Positions 1 to 9,074 of a stretch of DNA of 64,000 nucleotides are shown piece after piece. Position numbers and translations under genes: made by a program. Position 1 is the first letter of the stretch, and each line of letters begins with the position of its first letter. The stretch covers positions 1,426,001 through 1,490,000 of the forward strand of contig NZ_AP024887.1 of the NCBI RefSeq assembly GCF_024346995.1, read 5' to 3'. The notes beneath the pieces are model-generated. The model was not told the origin of the DNA. It was given only the letters and a program-made list of their open reading frames with translations, and did no database searches. The stretch is from Vibrio palustris (lineage in GTDB: Bacteria; Pseudomonadota; Gammaproteobacteria; Enterobacterales; Vibrionaceae).

Positions 1-2
1 GA

Positions 3-143
3 GCTAAATTACTAAAAATGAGTGGCAATTCAGAGCGCATGATATCGCCTAGTGGAAGAGAGCCAGTCACCAGACAATTGCTACCTATTTATATGGATAA
101 ATTGTGTGAATTGGAGACAGGATATTCATTATTCATTGGCTAG
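3..143 (+). CDS. 3' fragment of an unrecognised gene cut by the left edge
   Basis: An open frame enters from the left edge and runs 46 codons to a TAG at 141-143. The visible tail is hydrophilic and ends in LFIG. It has no motif I can place in a family. Support comes only from the uninterrupted frame, plausible amino-acid composition and its convergent position against the next gene. It could be chance coding; the missing upstream sequence would settle this. Confidence 0.45.
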   Translation, partial: AKLLKMSGNSERMISPSGREPVTRQLLPIYMDKLCELETGYSLFIG

Positions 144-179
144 AGTGTAGATTTTTCTCGAGACTAAAAATACGGTGAT

Positions 180-210
180 AGCAGCATGTAGATCACAGGC
201 TGCTTTCCAA
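180..210 (+). terminator. Possible hairpin terminator
   Basis: AGCAGC at 180-185 pairs with GCTGCT at 199-204, with an inner TGT/ACA pairing, followed by a weak T-containing tail. It lies between two convergent genes. The T tract is poor, so this is tentative. Confidence 0.3.
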
Positions 211-234
211 TTTAGTCCACTCCTGTCACGAGAT

Positions 235-549
235 CTACTGGAGTGCACTCACGGCACTTTCAATGGTGGGGAACTGAATTTTCATAATACACATTTGCGC
301 CTTGCTAAACTCATGCTTTTGAATTAATTCAGTAATTTTTTCTAACGTATAAAAACGTTTTTGTGGTTCTAACTCAACCGTTCTACCTTTACTGGTACGT
401 AAATAGTAACTTTTCCCGACACTATCAATAATACAATCATTTTGGCTCAAAATTAATGCTTCACACTCATCAAGCAAGGCTGTGTAAGAAGCAATAAATA
501 TTAACTCTGCATCACCTTCAAGTTTTAGTAAGCAAGGCCAAGTAACCAT
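235..549 (-). CDS. Small conserved Vibrio hypothetical (DUF4144-like)
   Basis: A 104-residue soluble protein starting MVTWPCLLKLEGD, with no signal peptide or membrane segment. The opening (a WP pair, then acidic residues and a hydrophobic ELIFI stretch) and the length recall the DUF4144 family of Vibrionaceae; that assignment is from memory and is tentative. No catalytic motif is visible and the function is unknown. It is followed on the same strand by nothing and preceded by an acetyltransferase gene 36 bp away, so the two may share a transcript. Confidence 0.6.
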   Translation of the reverse strand: MVTWPCLLKLEGDAELIFIASYTALLDECEALILSQNDCIIDSVGKSYYLRTSKGRTVELEPQKRFYTLEKITELIQKHEFSKAQMCIMKIQFPTIESAVSALQ

Positions 550-585
550 AGCTGATGTACTCCCATAATCTTATGTATAAAGTGA

Positions 586-1023
586 CTAAATTAACGAATA
601 TTCCATCGCTTGATGCTCGATTCCCGCTTCGATAAAGCGTTCACCATAGCAGCTAAATCCCAATTTTTTATAAAAACCAATCGCGGAACATTGTGCTCCA
701 AGATAGGCTCTAGCATAGCCTTTTTTCTTGGCCACGTTTATTAGAGAGCAGACGACCTTCATTCCCATACCACAGCCGCGGAAAGACGCGATAACAGCAA
801 CACGTCCAATGTGCCCATCGGCTAAAACTCGACCAGTAGCAACAGGCTGACCTTCAACAAAAATTAAAGAATGCTGCGCTCTATCATCAAGACCATCATG
901 TTCAAGCGATGGCGCTATACCTTGCTCTTCGACAAACACGGTATCGCGAACCATACGTATCCATGGGGCATATTTATCATTAAAATCGGTCGTTAACATA
1001 TGAAGGTTCATCATATTTCTCAT
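586..1023 (-). CDS. GNAT-family N-acetyltransferase (YjcF/ElaA-like)
   Basis: A 145-residue single-domain GNAT protein that should transfer an acetyl group from acetyl-CoA to an unknown small molecule or protein. The VFVEEQG segment (about residues 29-35) is typical of the YjcF/ElaA subgroup. The acetyl-CoA pyrophosphate loop is R82-G-C-G-M-G, just after the beta-4 strand GRVAV, and the C-terminal FYKKLGF motif is the usual alpha-4/beta-6 region. Several ATGs lie close together at the start (1023, 1014, 1011, 999); the first is used, but the true start may be a few codons in. The substrate cannot be read from sequence. Confidence 0.8.
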   Translation of the reverse strand: MRNMMNLHMLTTDFNDKYAPWIRMVRDTVFVEEQGIAPSLEHDGLDDRAQHSLIFVEGQPVATGRVLADGHIGRVAVIASFRGCGMGMKVVCSLINVAKKKGYARAYLGAQCSAIGFYKKLGFSCYGERFIEAGIEHQAMEYSLI

Positions 1024-1160
1024 TTCGAATGTTTACAGCATCATCATTAATTATTGATTTAATAATGAATATAGTCTGATGCATCGTCAAGGTATGATTT
1101 CAACCTCTTCATTATAATCAGAGGTCTATATTAGCGACGATAGCTCACTACTCTTTGCGT

Positions 1161-1188
1161 AAAAAAGCCCCAACTTTGGGGCTTTTTG
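1161..1188 (-). terminator. Rho-independent terminator of the chemoreceptor gene
   Basis: GCCCC and GGGGC arms around AACTTT, flanked by an A run on the left and a T run on the right. On the minus strand it lies about 35 bp after the chemoreceptor stop codon. The T run on the other side means it could work in both directions. Confidence 0.8.
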
Positions 1189-1221
1189 TGGGTCATGATA
1201 TATCTGACTATTTTGCTATAC

Positions 1222-3186
1222 CTATACTTTGAACTTACCGACTAAATCATACATTTTATCAGATAAACGGCGGAATTCTTCGGCACTATCTAACTGCCCC
1301 TGCGCTTCATGCGTTAACTGATTCGCTATATCATTAATCTGGTTTGTATTGACGGTAATATCTTCACAGACACAAGATTGCTCTTCTGTTGCTGTCGCGA
1401 TTTGAATCGACGTTCCTTTTATTTGATCAATAGCATGAGACAATCTACTCAAACTTTCGCTCGCCACATTGGCCTGTTCAACCGCACTGTCAGTCATCGT
1501 TTTACTGTTTTGCATGACACTTGCCGCTTGATGAGTCGTCGATTGTAGTTCTTGTATCATATTTTGAATTTCCTCCGTCGAAGAGGTCGTTTTTTGCGAT
1601 AAGTTGCGTACTTCATCTGCCACCACTGCAAACCCACGCCCATGCTCTCCTGCGCGTGCTGCCTCAATTGCAGCGTTTAGTGCAAGTAAATTGGTCTGTT
1701 CAGCAATACCTTGAATTGTCGTTATAATAGCCGTGATATGTTGAGAATTATCATTCAGCTTACCTATAATTTCATTCGTATTACTGACCTCAGTTGCTAA
1801 GGTTTCTATTGACTCGCGAGTGCTCTCGACCACCACTTTACCATCATTACACGCTAACGCCCCTTCTTCAGCAACACTCGCTGCTTGCTCAGAATTAGAA
1901 GCAATTTCAGCAGTCGCTTTAGACATTTCACTGATCGCCTCAGTCACTAACGTCACTTTTTCTAATTGCTGCCGTGAGTCATCTTGCCATTGGTGCGCTT
2001 TCGTTGTGGTCGCTTCAGACATCACTTTTAACTGTGTACTCAAACTAACGACTTCGGTAATCAAGTTGGCAAGCTTATCGACAAAGCCATTGAAGGCTGT
2101 TGACAACTCACCCACTTCATCTTTTCCAGATGAATCTAACTTAACGGTTAAGTCCCCATGACCTTGAGAAATTTGCTGTAGAACACTGGTGACATTATTA
2201 ATCTGTGATGTAATCGCCCGCGCTACATACACAGCCATAATAATAAATAGCAGCGCCAACGGAACCGTCACGGCAATAGTCACGTACATTTGTTTCTTAG
2301 CTGCCGCATAGACTTCGGCTTGGGGCACCATTGCGACAAAATGCCAGCCCAGTGCTTCAGAGGTAATCACCTGACCAAAATAATCGACGCCATCTCGAGT
2401 TGTTTCAAATAATCCACGCGGATTTTTATCAAGCAGATTAAAAAATGGGGTATCTACCTTACTCACCGGCTTAAACGTGTTATCGGGATGCAATGCATCC
2501 ACTAGAATATTATTATTCTTCTCGATTAGTACAATAAAGCCTTTCTCTCCGATAGTAATATTTTTCACAATATCAGTGAGTTCATTTACCGACACATCGA
2601 AGCTCGTGACACCAATCGGCTTGCCTTGAGCATTTTTTAATGCTTGCGCGATCGCAATATACGTCGCATCGTCGCCAGCCCAGTAGTACGCATTGGTGAT
2701 AACTGGTTCACCGTCTGCCGCCATCGCGGCTTTATACCAAGGCCTGACTCTCGGATCGAAGGGCTTGGTGAAGTTACTTCCTGGCCATTCAATATAACCA
2801 CCATCTTCACGACCGGTATAGACATAAGCCAAATTTCGGTGAGATTTAGCAAAACTTTCAAATTTGTTCCATAAGTCGCTCGATTTTCCTTGTAGCGAAT
2901 TCCAACCAGAAAAACTATCGACATATTCTTGCGACGAAAACTTTGGAGACTGTGGAATGTGTTCTTTATTTAAAGGGAGGGTTGCTAAGTATCCAATATT
3001 ACGTTTGGCATTAGCAAAAAACATCGTAAATGCACGATCGACTTGAAGAATTTCTTTATAAGTGGCTTTCTTAAATTGTTCTTTGGCTACCGTCGTTGCT
3101 TCAAATATCGATAAAGACGCTAAAATACCAGCAGGTATAATCACAGCAACGCTAAAGGCAAGTATCAGTTTGGTTTTTATTTTCAT
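1222..3186 (-). CDS. Methyl-accepting chemotaxis protein with dCache sensor
   Basis: A 654-residue chemoreceptor. A short cytoplasmic tail and TM1 (about residues 7-28) are followed by a periplasmic dCache-type domain (about 35-295), TM2 (about 300-322), a HAMP domain and a long helical signalling domain. The conserved hairpin tip [19 protein letters not shown] identifies the MCP signalling domain that binds CheA/CheW. In the distal sensor part R148, W150, Y151, Y167/Y168 and D197 are spaced like the amino-acid-binding dCache_1AA signature, so an amino acid or related amine ligand is a reasonable inference but not shown. It is transcribed divergently from a BCCT transporter, and a terminator follows it. 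No CheR/CheB-binding C-terminal pentapeptide is obvious. Confidence 0.95.
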   Translation of the reverse strand: MKIKTKLILAFSVAVIIPAGILASLSIFEATTVAKEQFKKATYKEILQVDRAFTMFFANAKRNIGYLATLPLNKEHIPQSPKFSSQEYVDSFSGWNSLQGKSSDLWNKFESFAKSHRNLAYVYTGREDGGYIEWPGSNFTKPFDPRVRPWYKAAMAADGEPVITNAYYWAGDDATYIAIAQALKNAQGKPIGVTSFDVSVNELTDIVKNITIGEKGFIVLIEKNNNILVDALHPDNTFKPVSKVDTPFFNLLDKNPRGLFETTRDGVDYFGQVITSEALGWHFVAMVPQAEVYAAAKKQMYVTIAVTVPLALLFIIMAVYVARAITSQINNVTSVLQQISQGHGDLTVKLDSSGKDEVGELSTAFNGFVDKLANLITEVVSLSTQLKVMSEATTTKAHQWQDDSRQQLEKVTLVTEAISEMSKATAEIASNSEQAASVAEEGALACNDGKVVVESTRESIETLATEVSNTNEIIGKLNDNSQHITAIITTIQGIAEQTNLLALNAAIEAARAGEHGRGFAVVADEVRNLSQKTTSSTEEIQNMIQELQSTTHQAASVMQNSKTMTDSAVEQANVASESLSRLSHAIDQIKGTSIQIATATEEQSCVCEDITVNTNQINDIANQLTHEAQGQLDSAEEFRRLSDKMYDLVGKFKV

Positions 3187-3654
3187 ACAAGTATACCAAT
3201 TAAGTTAGCCATATTATTAAGCAGAAGGTTAAGCATAATGCATATCGCCTTATCACTTTAAACCTCTATAAAAATATGCAGAGTCGAGGATAATTTCCAA
3301 TATTTACGCCCAGATAATGACCATATTAAAAAAATTACTCCGTTAGTATAGTTGTGAATGATGCATGCAACTTTCGATTTATCTATCATAGATCACAAAC
3401 TTAGACACTTTTCGCACTCACTTTTAAACACTCCGTCACGCTTATCATTCTGAATGTCCAAATCTGCTCACAATTCATTATTATGCAACTGCATTATGCG
3501 TTTTGGGGAAAGAAAACCATCAAAAATAGCGAATTGAGTAACATAACCACATCTAGGTCATAAATTAACATTTCATTCTACGTATAAATTTTCAAATTCC
3601 TTCGCTTTCATCTACACTTAGCGCTGTTTTAGGCTGTTTAAAAAGGAGATAACG
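3187..3654. other. 468-bp divergent intergenic region
   Basis: This holds the promoters of the chemoreceptor (leftward) and the BCCT transporter (rightward). It is AT-rich, with no open frame of note. The only distinct element is the Shine-Dalgarno AAGGAG at 3643-3648 in front of the GTG start at 3655. I do not see a clear operator. Confidence 0.6.
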
Positions 3655-5328
3655 GTGAGCAGCGACCATAACAATGAAGAAAATGGTGGCATCCCGCGTC
3701 CTACAGGGAAAGCCAACCCAATCGATACCGATTATACTGTAGGACAAGATAATGTTGTATTATCCGTAGGTCCCTTTGGTTTAGATATACATAACCGTGT
3801 ATTTGCCATTTCTGGCTTAGCCATTGTGCTATTTGTCGTAGCAACGTTGGCTTTCAGAGAACAAGTTGAACCTTTGTTTGAAACAATTAAATCCACTATG
3901 GTTTCAACATTCGATTGGTTCTTCTTATTATCAGGAGATTTCTTTGTCTTCGCATGTATAGCCATTGCACTCTCGCCTTTAGGCCGAGTACGAATTGGCG
4001 GTACTGATGCGACACCGGATTACTCGTACTCCGGATGGTTAGCTATGCTATTTGCCGCAGGTATGGGGATTGGATTAGTGTTCTTCGGTGTGTCAGAACC
4101 CATGTCCCATTTCAGTACAGCACTTGGCGGTACGGCAATGGAAAATGGTGTGCGTACAGACTGGGCTCCGCTTGGCGGCGCTCTTAACGATCCTGAATTG
4201 GCTCGTAAACTCGGGATGGCCTCCACTATTTATCACTGGGCTCTCCACCCATGGGCTTTATATTCTTTGTTAGCGTTAGGCTTAGCCATATTTTCGTTTA
4301 ACAAGGGATTGCCACTGACTATGCGTTCAATCTTTTATCCATTATTTGGTGAGCGTGTTTGGGGATGGACTGGCCATATCATCGATATTTTAGCGGTTGT
4401 TGCAACCGTATTTGGTCTTGCGACTTCGTTAGGATATGGCGCGCAACAAGCTGCAACAGGATTAAACTTCTTATTTGGTATCCCATTAACTGACACCACA
4501 AAAGTTGTGCTAATCGTGTGCATCACAGCTCTAGCCTTAGGGTCGGTATTAGCTGGGTTAGATAGCGGCGTAAAACGCTTGTCGGAAATCAACATGGTCG
4601 TCGCCGGCGTCTTACTTACCTTTATTGTATTTGCTGGGCCAACTCTGCAAATTCTAGAAGGCTTTTTTAGTAATTTAGTCGGTTATATTGAATATTTCCC
4701 ACAACTGTCGATGCCATTTGGCCGTGAAGATGTGAATTACTCACAAGGCTGGACAGCATTTTATTGGGCTTGGTGGATATCTTGGTCACCATTTGTTGGT
4801 ATGTTCATCGCGCGAGTCTCTCGTGGACGTTCAGTTCGTGAATTTATCATTTGTGTCATGTTAGTCCCATCGCTGGTATGTGTGTTCTGGATGACTGCGT
4901 TTGGTGGCACGGCTATCGACCAGTTCGTTAATCATGGGTACGATGCCGTAAAAAATGCTGAACTGTCACTAAAGCTGTTTAAAATGTTGGAAGTGATGCC
5001 GTGGCACTCTATTACATCATTTGTTGGAATTGTCTTGGTGATTGTCTTCTTTATTACATCGTCCGATTCAGGCTCATTGGTTATTGATACCATTGCCGCA
5101 GGCGGTAAAGTGGAGTCTCCAACCGCACAACGTGTTTTCTGGTGTAGTTTTGAAGGTTTGGTAGCGATTGCCTTGATGTTAGGTGGGGGCTTGGCTTCTG
5201 CTCAAGCAATGGCGATTGCAACAGGCTTGCCATTTACCGTGGTATTGTTGGTAGCGACGGTATCATTAGTCAAAGGCTTGATGTCTGAACCTCGTCCTAA
5301 AAAACTGAAGAAGACAAAAAGTATCTAG
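3655..5328 (+). CDS. BCCT-family betaine/choline/carnitine transporter
   Basis: A 557-residue inner-membrane secondary transporter of the BCCT family, which imports quaternary ammonium solutes such as glycine betaine, choline or carnitine, usually for osmoprotection. Twelve hydrophobic segments follow a hydrophilic N-terminal tail of about 50 residues. The family signature is present in the tryptophan-rich stretch AFYWAWWISWSPFVGMFIAR and the following SRGRSVREF. The start is GTG at 3655, set by AAGGAG seven bases upstream; translation from it gives an ordinary BCCT N terminus. The C-terminal tail is short and lysine-rich. The exact substrate is not decided by visible residues. Confidence 0.93.
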   Translation: MSSDHNNEENGGIPRPTGKANPIDTDYTVGQDNVVLSVGPFGLDIHNRVFAISGLAIVLFVVATLAFREQVEPLFETIKSTMVSTFDWFFLLSGDFFVFACIAIALSPLGRVRIGGTDATPDYSYSGWLAMLFAAGMGIGLVFFGVSEPMSHFSTALGGTAMENGVRTDWAPLGGALNDPELARKLGMASTIYHWALHPWALYSLLALGLAIFSFNKGLPLTMRSIFYPLFGERVWGWTGHIIDILAVVATVFGLATSLGYGAQQAATGLNFLFGIPLTDTTKVVLIVCITALALGSVLAGLDSGVKRLSEINMVVAGVLLTFIVFAGPTLQILEGFFSNLVGYIEYFPQLSMPFGREDVNYSQGWTAFYWAWWISWSPFVGMFIARVSRGRSVREFIICVMLVPSLVCVFWMTAFGGTAIDQFVNHGYDAVKNAELSLKLFKMLEVMPWHSITSFVGIVLVIVFFITSSDSGSLVIDTIAAGGKVESPTAQRVFWCSFEGLVAIALMLGGGLASAQAMAIATGLPFTVVLLVATVSLVKGLMSEPRPKKLKKTKSI

Positions 5329-5362
5329 TTGACTTAACTTGTTGAAAAAAAACTTTCAATTT

Positions 5363-5390
5363 AAAGGCCTCACTACGAGGCCTTTTTTTT
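5363..5390 (+). terminator. Rho-independent terminator after the BCCT gene
   Basis: A perfect 9-bp stem (AAAGGCCTC / GAGGCCTTT) with a 5-base loop and a run of eight T, 34 bp after the stop codon. Confidence 0.92.
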
Positions 5391-5734
5391 GAAACAAGTG
5401 ATGCGTACGTCCATGCACTCGTTGTTTTGCAGACGATATATAACGATGGCATTTTGAACCATAGCGTTGTTTATGCTAAGATTTAGACAATTACATTACA
5501 AAGGAGATACATTTTGGGTTCACGAGCGAGCTTCTCACTCAGTTCCATCAAAAACAATTTAAGGCACATAATTCGCTCTACGCATATTGATATTCGTTCC
5601 TGACATAACTTACTAAATTTTGTTTCGTCTTAGGCGATTCATCTCGAGTAGAGTTTTTGGATATGTCAGTTTCGTTTTAAGCACCTTTCAAATCCAGACA
5701 CAATCTACTCCTAGAAAAATGAAAGGAGTCAGTC
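5391..5734 (+). other. Intergenic region with a possible short leader ORF
   Basis: A 344-bp spacer between the BCCT terminator and the MFS-like gene. It contains a strong Shine-Dalgarno (AAGGAG, 5501-5506 region) properly spaced before a TTG at 5514, which opens a 29-codon frame ending TGA at 5601-5603. The peptide (basic, serine-rich) has no recognisable family. It may be a leader peptide, a gene remnant or chance. The Shine-Dalgarno AAAGGAGT at about 5722 belongs to the next gene. Confidence 0.35.
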
Positions 5735-6685
5735 ATGTCTGCAATATCAAATTACAAAACACAATTTATTTTAATGATTTTCAGCGCAGCGACGCTGAGC
5801 GGCATTTTACTAGGGTTTGATACCAAGGTAATGTCAACGATCATCACGTCGGTTTCTAGTCAATTTCAATTGAGTCCTGCCAGCCTATCTTGGGCTATGA
5901 TAAACATCGGCTTTGGCGCTATCGCAGGCGCATTCGGAGCCAGTTGGTTAGCGGCGCGTTTGGGACGAAAAAGTACGATGCTACTAGCAAGTGTGCTTTT
6001 CTTAGTTTCATCCCTTGGCTCTTCACACGCCGACACCTTCTCTTGGTTTGTCTTTTTTAGAATTGCCAGTGCGATGTCAATCGGTCTTATCACCGTTGTC
6101 TTCCCTCTTTATATTAGTGAGGTAATTCCAAGAGACGAACATGGAAAGCTCAATTGGTTACAGAGCGGTACACTTGTTATGGCGTTGATGGGTATGTTCA
6201 TCGTCGGTTTTTTTCTTAGCCAACACATATCGATTCCATCACAACCTTGGGCAACACTACTTCGTTTCGAACTTTACCCGTGTCTACTGTTTGCTAGCGT
6301 TGTTTTATTCATGCCCGACTCTCCACGTTGGTTAGTAATGGTACAACGTCAAAACGATGCATTTTTAACGCTAGAAAAAATGGTCGATGTTCACTATGCC
6401 CAACTAATGCTCGTTGATATTGAAGCCTCGCTTAAAGAACGGGATTTAGTCACTAAAGAGCCAGTATCGATGCTAACCCTTATGAAACAATCGTATTTTT
6501 GGGCTTTTACTCTTTTTGGTGTCACTATTGCATTAATTCAGCAACTTATCGGCACACATGATTGGAGTATATTGATATCCACTTCGCTCACACAATGGTT
6601 TGGCTATACTGACACCGTAATATTTATGGCGGTATGGTTCGCTGTGTTCCCGCTATCAAGCTATCTATCGTCACGTCAATATTAG
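5735..6685 (+). CDS. MFS sugar-porter-like transporter, shortened at the C terminus
   Basis: A 316-residue protein resembling the sugar porter branch of the MFS. TM1-6 are present with the loop 2-3 motif AARLGRKS, the PDSPRWL motif typical of the central loop, and QQLIG at the start of TM7, where sugar porters carry QQLxG. Family members are about 450-500 residues with 12 TM segments; this one stops after about TM8. In the next reading frame, from about 6652, a hydrophobic stretch of about 23 codons continues before a stop at about 6721, which looks like a frameshifted continuation. It is probably a decaying gene or a reduced transporter; either way its transport activity is doubtful. Confidence 0.7.
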   Translation: MSAISNYKTQFILMIFSAATLSGILLGFDTKVMSTIITSVSSQFQLSPASLSWAMINIGFGAIAGAFGASWLAARLGRKSTMLLASVLFLVSSLGSSHADTFSWFVFFRIASAMSIGLITVVFPLYISEVIPRDEHGKLNWLQSGTLVMALMGMFIVGFFLSQHISIPSQPWATLLRFELYPCLLFASVVLFMPDSPRWLVMVQRQNDAFLTLEKMVDVHYAQLMLVDIEASLKERDLVTKEPVSMLTLMKQSYFWAFTLFGVTIALIQQLIGTHDWSILISTSLTQWFGYTDTVIFMAVWFAVFPLSSYLSSRQY

Positions 6686-6776
6686 CGCTGGATCTCATAT
6701 TGGTTTTCACCCATGTGACCTAACGCTGATATTGCACCAAAAGCATTCGTCACCTCACCATTTAGATGAGAATATC

Positions 6777-6992
6777 ATGGCTAATGAATTAGACATGATA
6801 TGTGACGAGGTAGTAATGGATCATTTAAAAGTACAACCGCAAGAAGGCATGTGGACGCGTATGTTTCATTTGCTCGCTCAAGCAGGACAGGCTTCACAAC
6901 CTTTTGAAGGCAGTGAAGTGTTGATCGAAACATATCATGATGGCGACGATGCTTATCACTCTCTCTTTAAACAAGATATACCAGAGAAATAG
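6777..6992 (+). CDS. Small acidic hypothetical protein
   Basis: A 71-residue soluble, acidic protein beginning MANELDMICDE, with no signal peptide. The frame is open back to a TTG at 6732, but the ATG at 6777 gives a more natural start. No domain is recognised. It sits just after the shortened MFS gene and ends 24 bp before a strong terminator, so it is probably the last gene of that unit. Its sequence is not a continuation of the transporter. Confidence 0.55.
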   Translation: MANELDMICDEVVMDHLKVQPQEGMWTRMFHLLAQAGQASQPFEGSEVLIETYHDGDDAYHSLFKQDIPEK

Positions 6993-7015
6993 TGTTCTTG
7001 CATTGTTCTTGGATT

Positions 7016-7044
7016 AAATAAAGGCACCATATTGGTGCCTTTAT
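7016..7044. terminator. Bidirectional terminator between convergent genes
   Basis: Near-perfect palindrome AATAAAGGCACC / GGTGCCTTTATT, with A/T flanks on both sides. It lies between the rightward 71-residue gene and the leftward lumazine-protein-like gene. Confidence 0.85.
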
Positions 7045-7092
7045 TGTTTGTATCTATTATTTACTTTATCTATTTTGCGACTTATTTAAATA

Positions 7093-7869
7093 TTAACATG
7101 TCGATACATCCACATGCTCTAGAGAAGCATGCTCACGTGTTTGTTTTGTATCTTCAGTATTTTGGTGTAACTTCGCTTTTGCTCGAAAAGCCAAGCTTTC
7201 CATACTTGTTCCCTGCAATTTCAATAATTGCTGAAACGTCGGATAGAGCTCACCGAGTGTTTCGCTCAACCTCTCATCAACTGCTTTTAACGCCTTTGAA
7301 CTAAGGCGCTCGATTTCAATATTAACTTGATCACCAACAAACTTCATATTCAAAACTTGGGTATTATTTGTGGTCGCAGCAATACTGACAGTCATGACTC
7401 GCGCACAGTTATCTATTTCACACACGATGCCTTTAATACCATTAACGGCTAAGTATGTATCTACTCGTAATTTATTTAACCAATCATGTTCAACAGGCAC
7501 AGATAACTCTATGAGTACCTGCTCGTTATCACTGACCATTGAACGAATATGACTTTGAAAATCTATTCTGCCACACACTGCGCGAGAGTTTTCAAACGAC
7601 GCCGCTATATCCACGAGAAATACATGAACAAAAGAAGCCACGGTAAGATTAGATAATGTTGAAAGGCTTAACGCCTGATCAAATTGACAATAAAACACAT
7701 CACCAGAGCAACGAGACACTGAAAGCTTCATTCCATCAACAATAACATGCGCACCAACATTAAATTGAGCACACAATGATTGATGTACCTGAATACCCAA
7801 TTCAATCACCGATGAATGTCGTTCAACAGCCACGACCTTTCCCATCGAACGTGCAAAATTTGTAAACAT
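7093..7869 (-). CDS. Lumazine-protein-like riboflavin synthase paralogue
   Basis: A 258-residue protein with two tandem riboflavin-synthase-type beta-barrels (about 1-90 and 95-188) plus a C-terminal extension of about 70 residues. The N terminus MFTNFARSMGKV copies the MFTG...GxG start of RibE. GDVFYCQFDQAL (56-67) closely matches the equivalent strand of Photobacterium lumazine protein (GDxxYxxxDQALxxxT). Residues needed for RibE catalysis appear changed: the conserved Cys in the VNGVCLTV motif is Lys48, and the His of the GHVD motif is Arg101. By analogy it may bind a lumazine or flavin without making riboflavin. No lux genes are in the window. The C-terminal extension is unrecognised. Confidence 0.75.
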   Translation of the reverse strand: MFTNFARSMGKVVAVERHSSVIELGIQVHQSLCAQFNVGAHVIVDGMKLSVSRCSGDVFYCQFDQALSLSTLSNLTVASFVHVFLVDIAASFENSRAVCGRIDFQSHIRSMVSDNEQVLIELSVPVEHDWLNKLRVDTYLAVNGIKGIVCEIDNCARVMTVSIAATTNNTQVLNMKFVGDQVNIEIERLSSKALKAVDERLSETLGELYPTFQQLLKLQGTSMESLAFRAKAKLHQNTEDTKQTREHASLEHVDVSTC

Positions 7870-8119
7870 AACATCTGGTTCCTAATAAACTTATAATGTT
7901 AGGTACTCTTATGCGAACGCTAAGGAATTTCCTGATGCCATCAGCGGAGATGCATGGATATTTCAGAGTACAGACAGTCTTTATCATAATGATTATATGG
8001 AAAAAAGTGCTTGGAGAATACTAATATTCCAAAAATAATCAACACCGGACAAGTGGCCGATGCTGAAAACAAGATAGTAGAGTAATCATATCACCATACG
8101 ATGACAATGAATCCGTGTA

Positions 8120-8572
8120 TCATCGACTAGTAGAGGCTAATTGGTTAGATGGGTTACTTACTAAATGATGTTGAAATAAAGGAGGTAAAGATTCAGCTTG
8201 TGCAACTGGCATAGCATCAAGCGAAGTATCTTTAGGAATAGACAGATTATGCTGCTCTGCAACTTTGCGAACTGCCGCCATATCAACTTTATCCCCTTGC
8301 TGATGCGCTTTAAGCAGTTCTATCTCATCTGGGGTTAATTGCACTGATTTCCCACCGGGTAAATAAATGGTGCCATTAGAAAAGTCGACAGCAAATGCCA
8401 CAATACCAGGTATAAAGAAAAATAATAAGCCGATTGCATCTAGAGCGACGACCCCTAAATCTATACGCCCATCGATCTGACCTTTACGTTCTGGATAGAT
8501 TATCGTACCGCATCCAACAACATTCGCAATAAAAATGGCACTCATTACTATTGTTAACGTTTTTTTCATCAT
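8120..8572 (-). CDS. Small lipoprotein with one hydrophobic hairpin
   Basis: A 150-residue predicted lipoprotein. A signal peptide with KK at positions 3-4 ends in the lipobox VVGC, giving Cys21 as the lipidated residue. The mature N terminus GTIIYPERKGQ and the following LDAIGLLFFFIPGIVAFAVDF hydrophobic stretch (split here by a short polar run) with GTIYLP resemble a widespread gammaproteobacterial lipoprotein family of unknown function. The C-terminal part is helical and charged. The Shine-Dalgarno GGAGGAG precedes two adjacent ATG codons. Envelope location is an inference from the lipobox. Confidence 0.8.
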   Translation of the reverse strand: MMKKTLTIVMSAIFIANVVGCGTIIYPERKGQIDGRIDLGVVALDAIGLLFFFIPGIVAFAVDFSNGTIYLPGGKSVQLTPDEIELLKAHQQGDKVDMAAVRKVAEQHNLSIPKDTSLDAMPVAQAESLPPLFQHHLVSNPSNQLASTSR

Positions 8573-8767
8573 AGCTCCTCCATAAAGTTGTCTTTATAGT
8601 TTAGTCAGTTGATAGCCAAATACGTTACCTTGCTGTTAATTTATGATCAATCGAACACTAGAATAATTCAATTCACCACAAGCGATGATGTATATTCCGT
8701 TATAGGAAAGGATAAATGATATAACCGACTTAATAAGTGGCTATAAAAGCGAATTAAAGACAAAACG

Positions 8768-8798
8768 AAAAAAGCCTGCTAAAAATAGCAGGCTTTTA
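8768..8798 (-). terminator. Terminator of the tRNA-Val pair
   Basis: AAAAGCCTGCT and AGCAGGCTTTT arms around AAAAAT, immediately 3' of the second tRNA-Val on the minus strand, with T run on that strand. Confidence 0.85.
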
Positions 8799-8803
8799 AA
8801 ATT

Positions 8804-8880
8804 TGGTGCGTCTGAGTGGATTCGAACCACCGACCCCCGCCATGTCAAGGCGATACTCTAACCAACTGAGCTACAGACGC
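8804..8880 (-). tRNA. tRNA-Val (GAC)
   Basis: A 77-nt cloverleaf on the minus strand with encoded CCA. The acceptor stem is GCGTCTG / CAGACGC, the D arm is GCTC...GAGT, the anticodon loop TTGACAT gives anticodon GAC, and the T loop is TTCGAAT. It closely matches the Escherichia coli tRNA-Val(GAC) pattern. It is the distal member of a tandem pair. Confidence 0.97.
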
Positions 8881-8893
8881 ATTTTGCTTCCTA

Positions 8894-8970
8894 TGGTGCG
8901 TCCGAGTGGATTCGAACCACCGACCCCCGCCATGTCAAGGCGATACTCTAACCAACTGAGCTACGGACGC
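8894..8970 (-). tRNA. tRNA-Val (GAC), second copy
   Basis: A 77-nt tRNA that is identical to its neighbour except for a compensated acceptor-stem change (GCGTCCG / CGGACGC). The anticodon is GAC and CCA is encoded. It lies 13 bp upstream of the other copy in the same transcript. Confidence 0.97.
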
Positions 8971-9074
8971 ATTCCTAGGAACGGGAAGAATATTAACGAC
9001 TGTTCTTGTCCGGTGCAAGAAAAAATCTCAATTTTTTAACTAGTTGTCGCTTAGATGAACAAATCGCTTAAGTT

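Noticed and set aside
1521-2161. Open frames on the plus strand inside the chemoreceptor gene
   Set aside because: Shadows of the minus-strand MCP gene; no Shine-Dalgarno and no coding composition.
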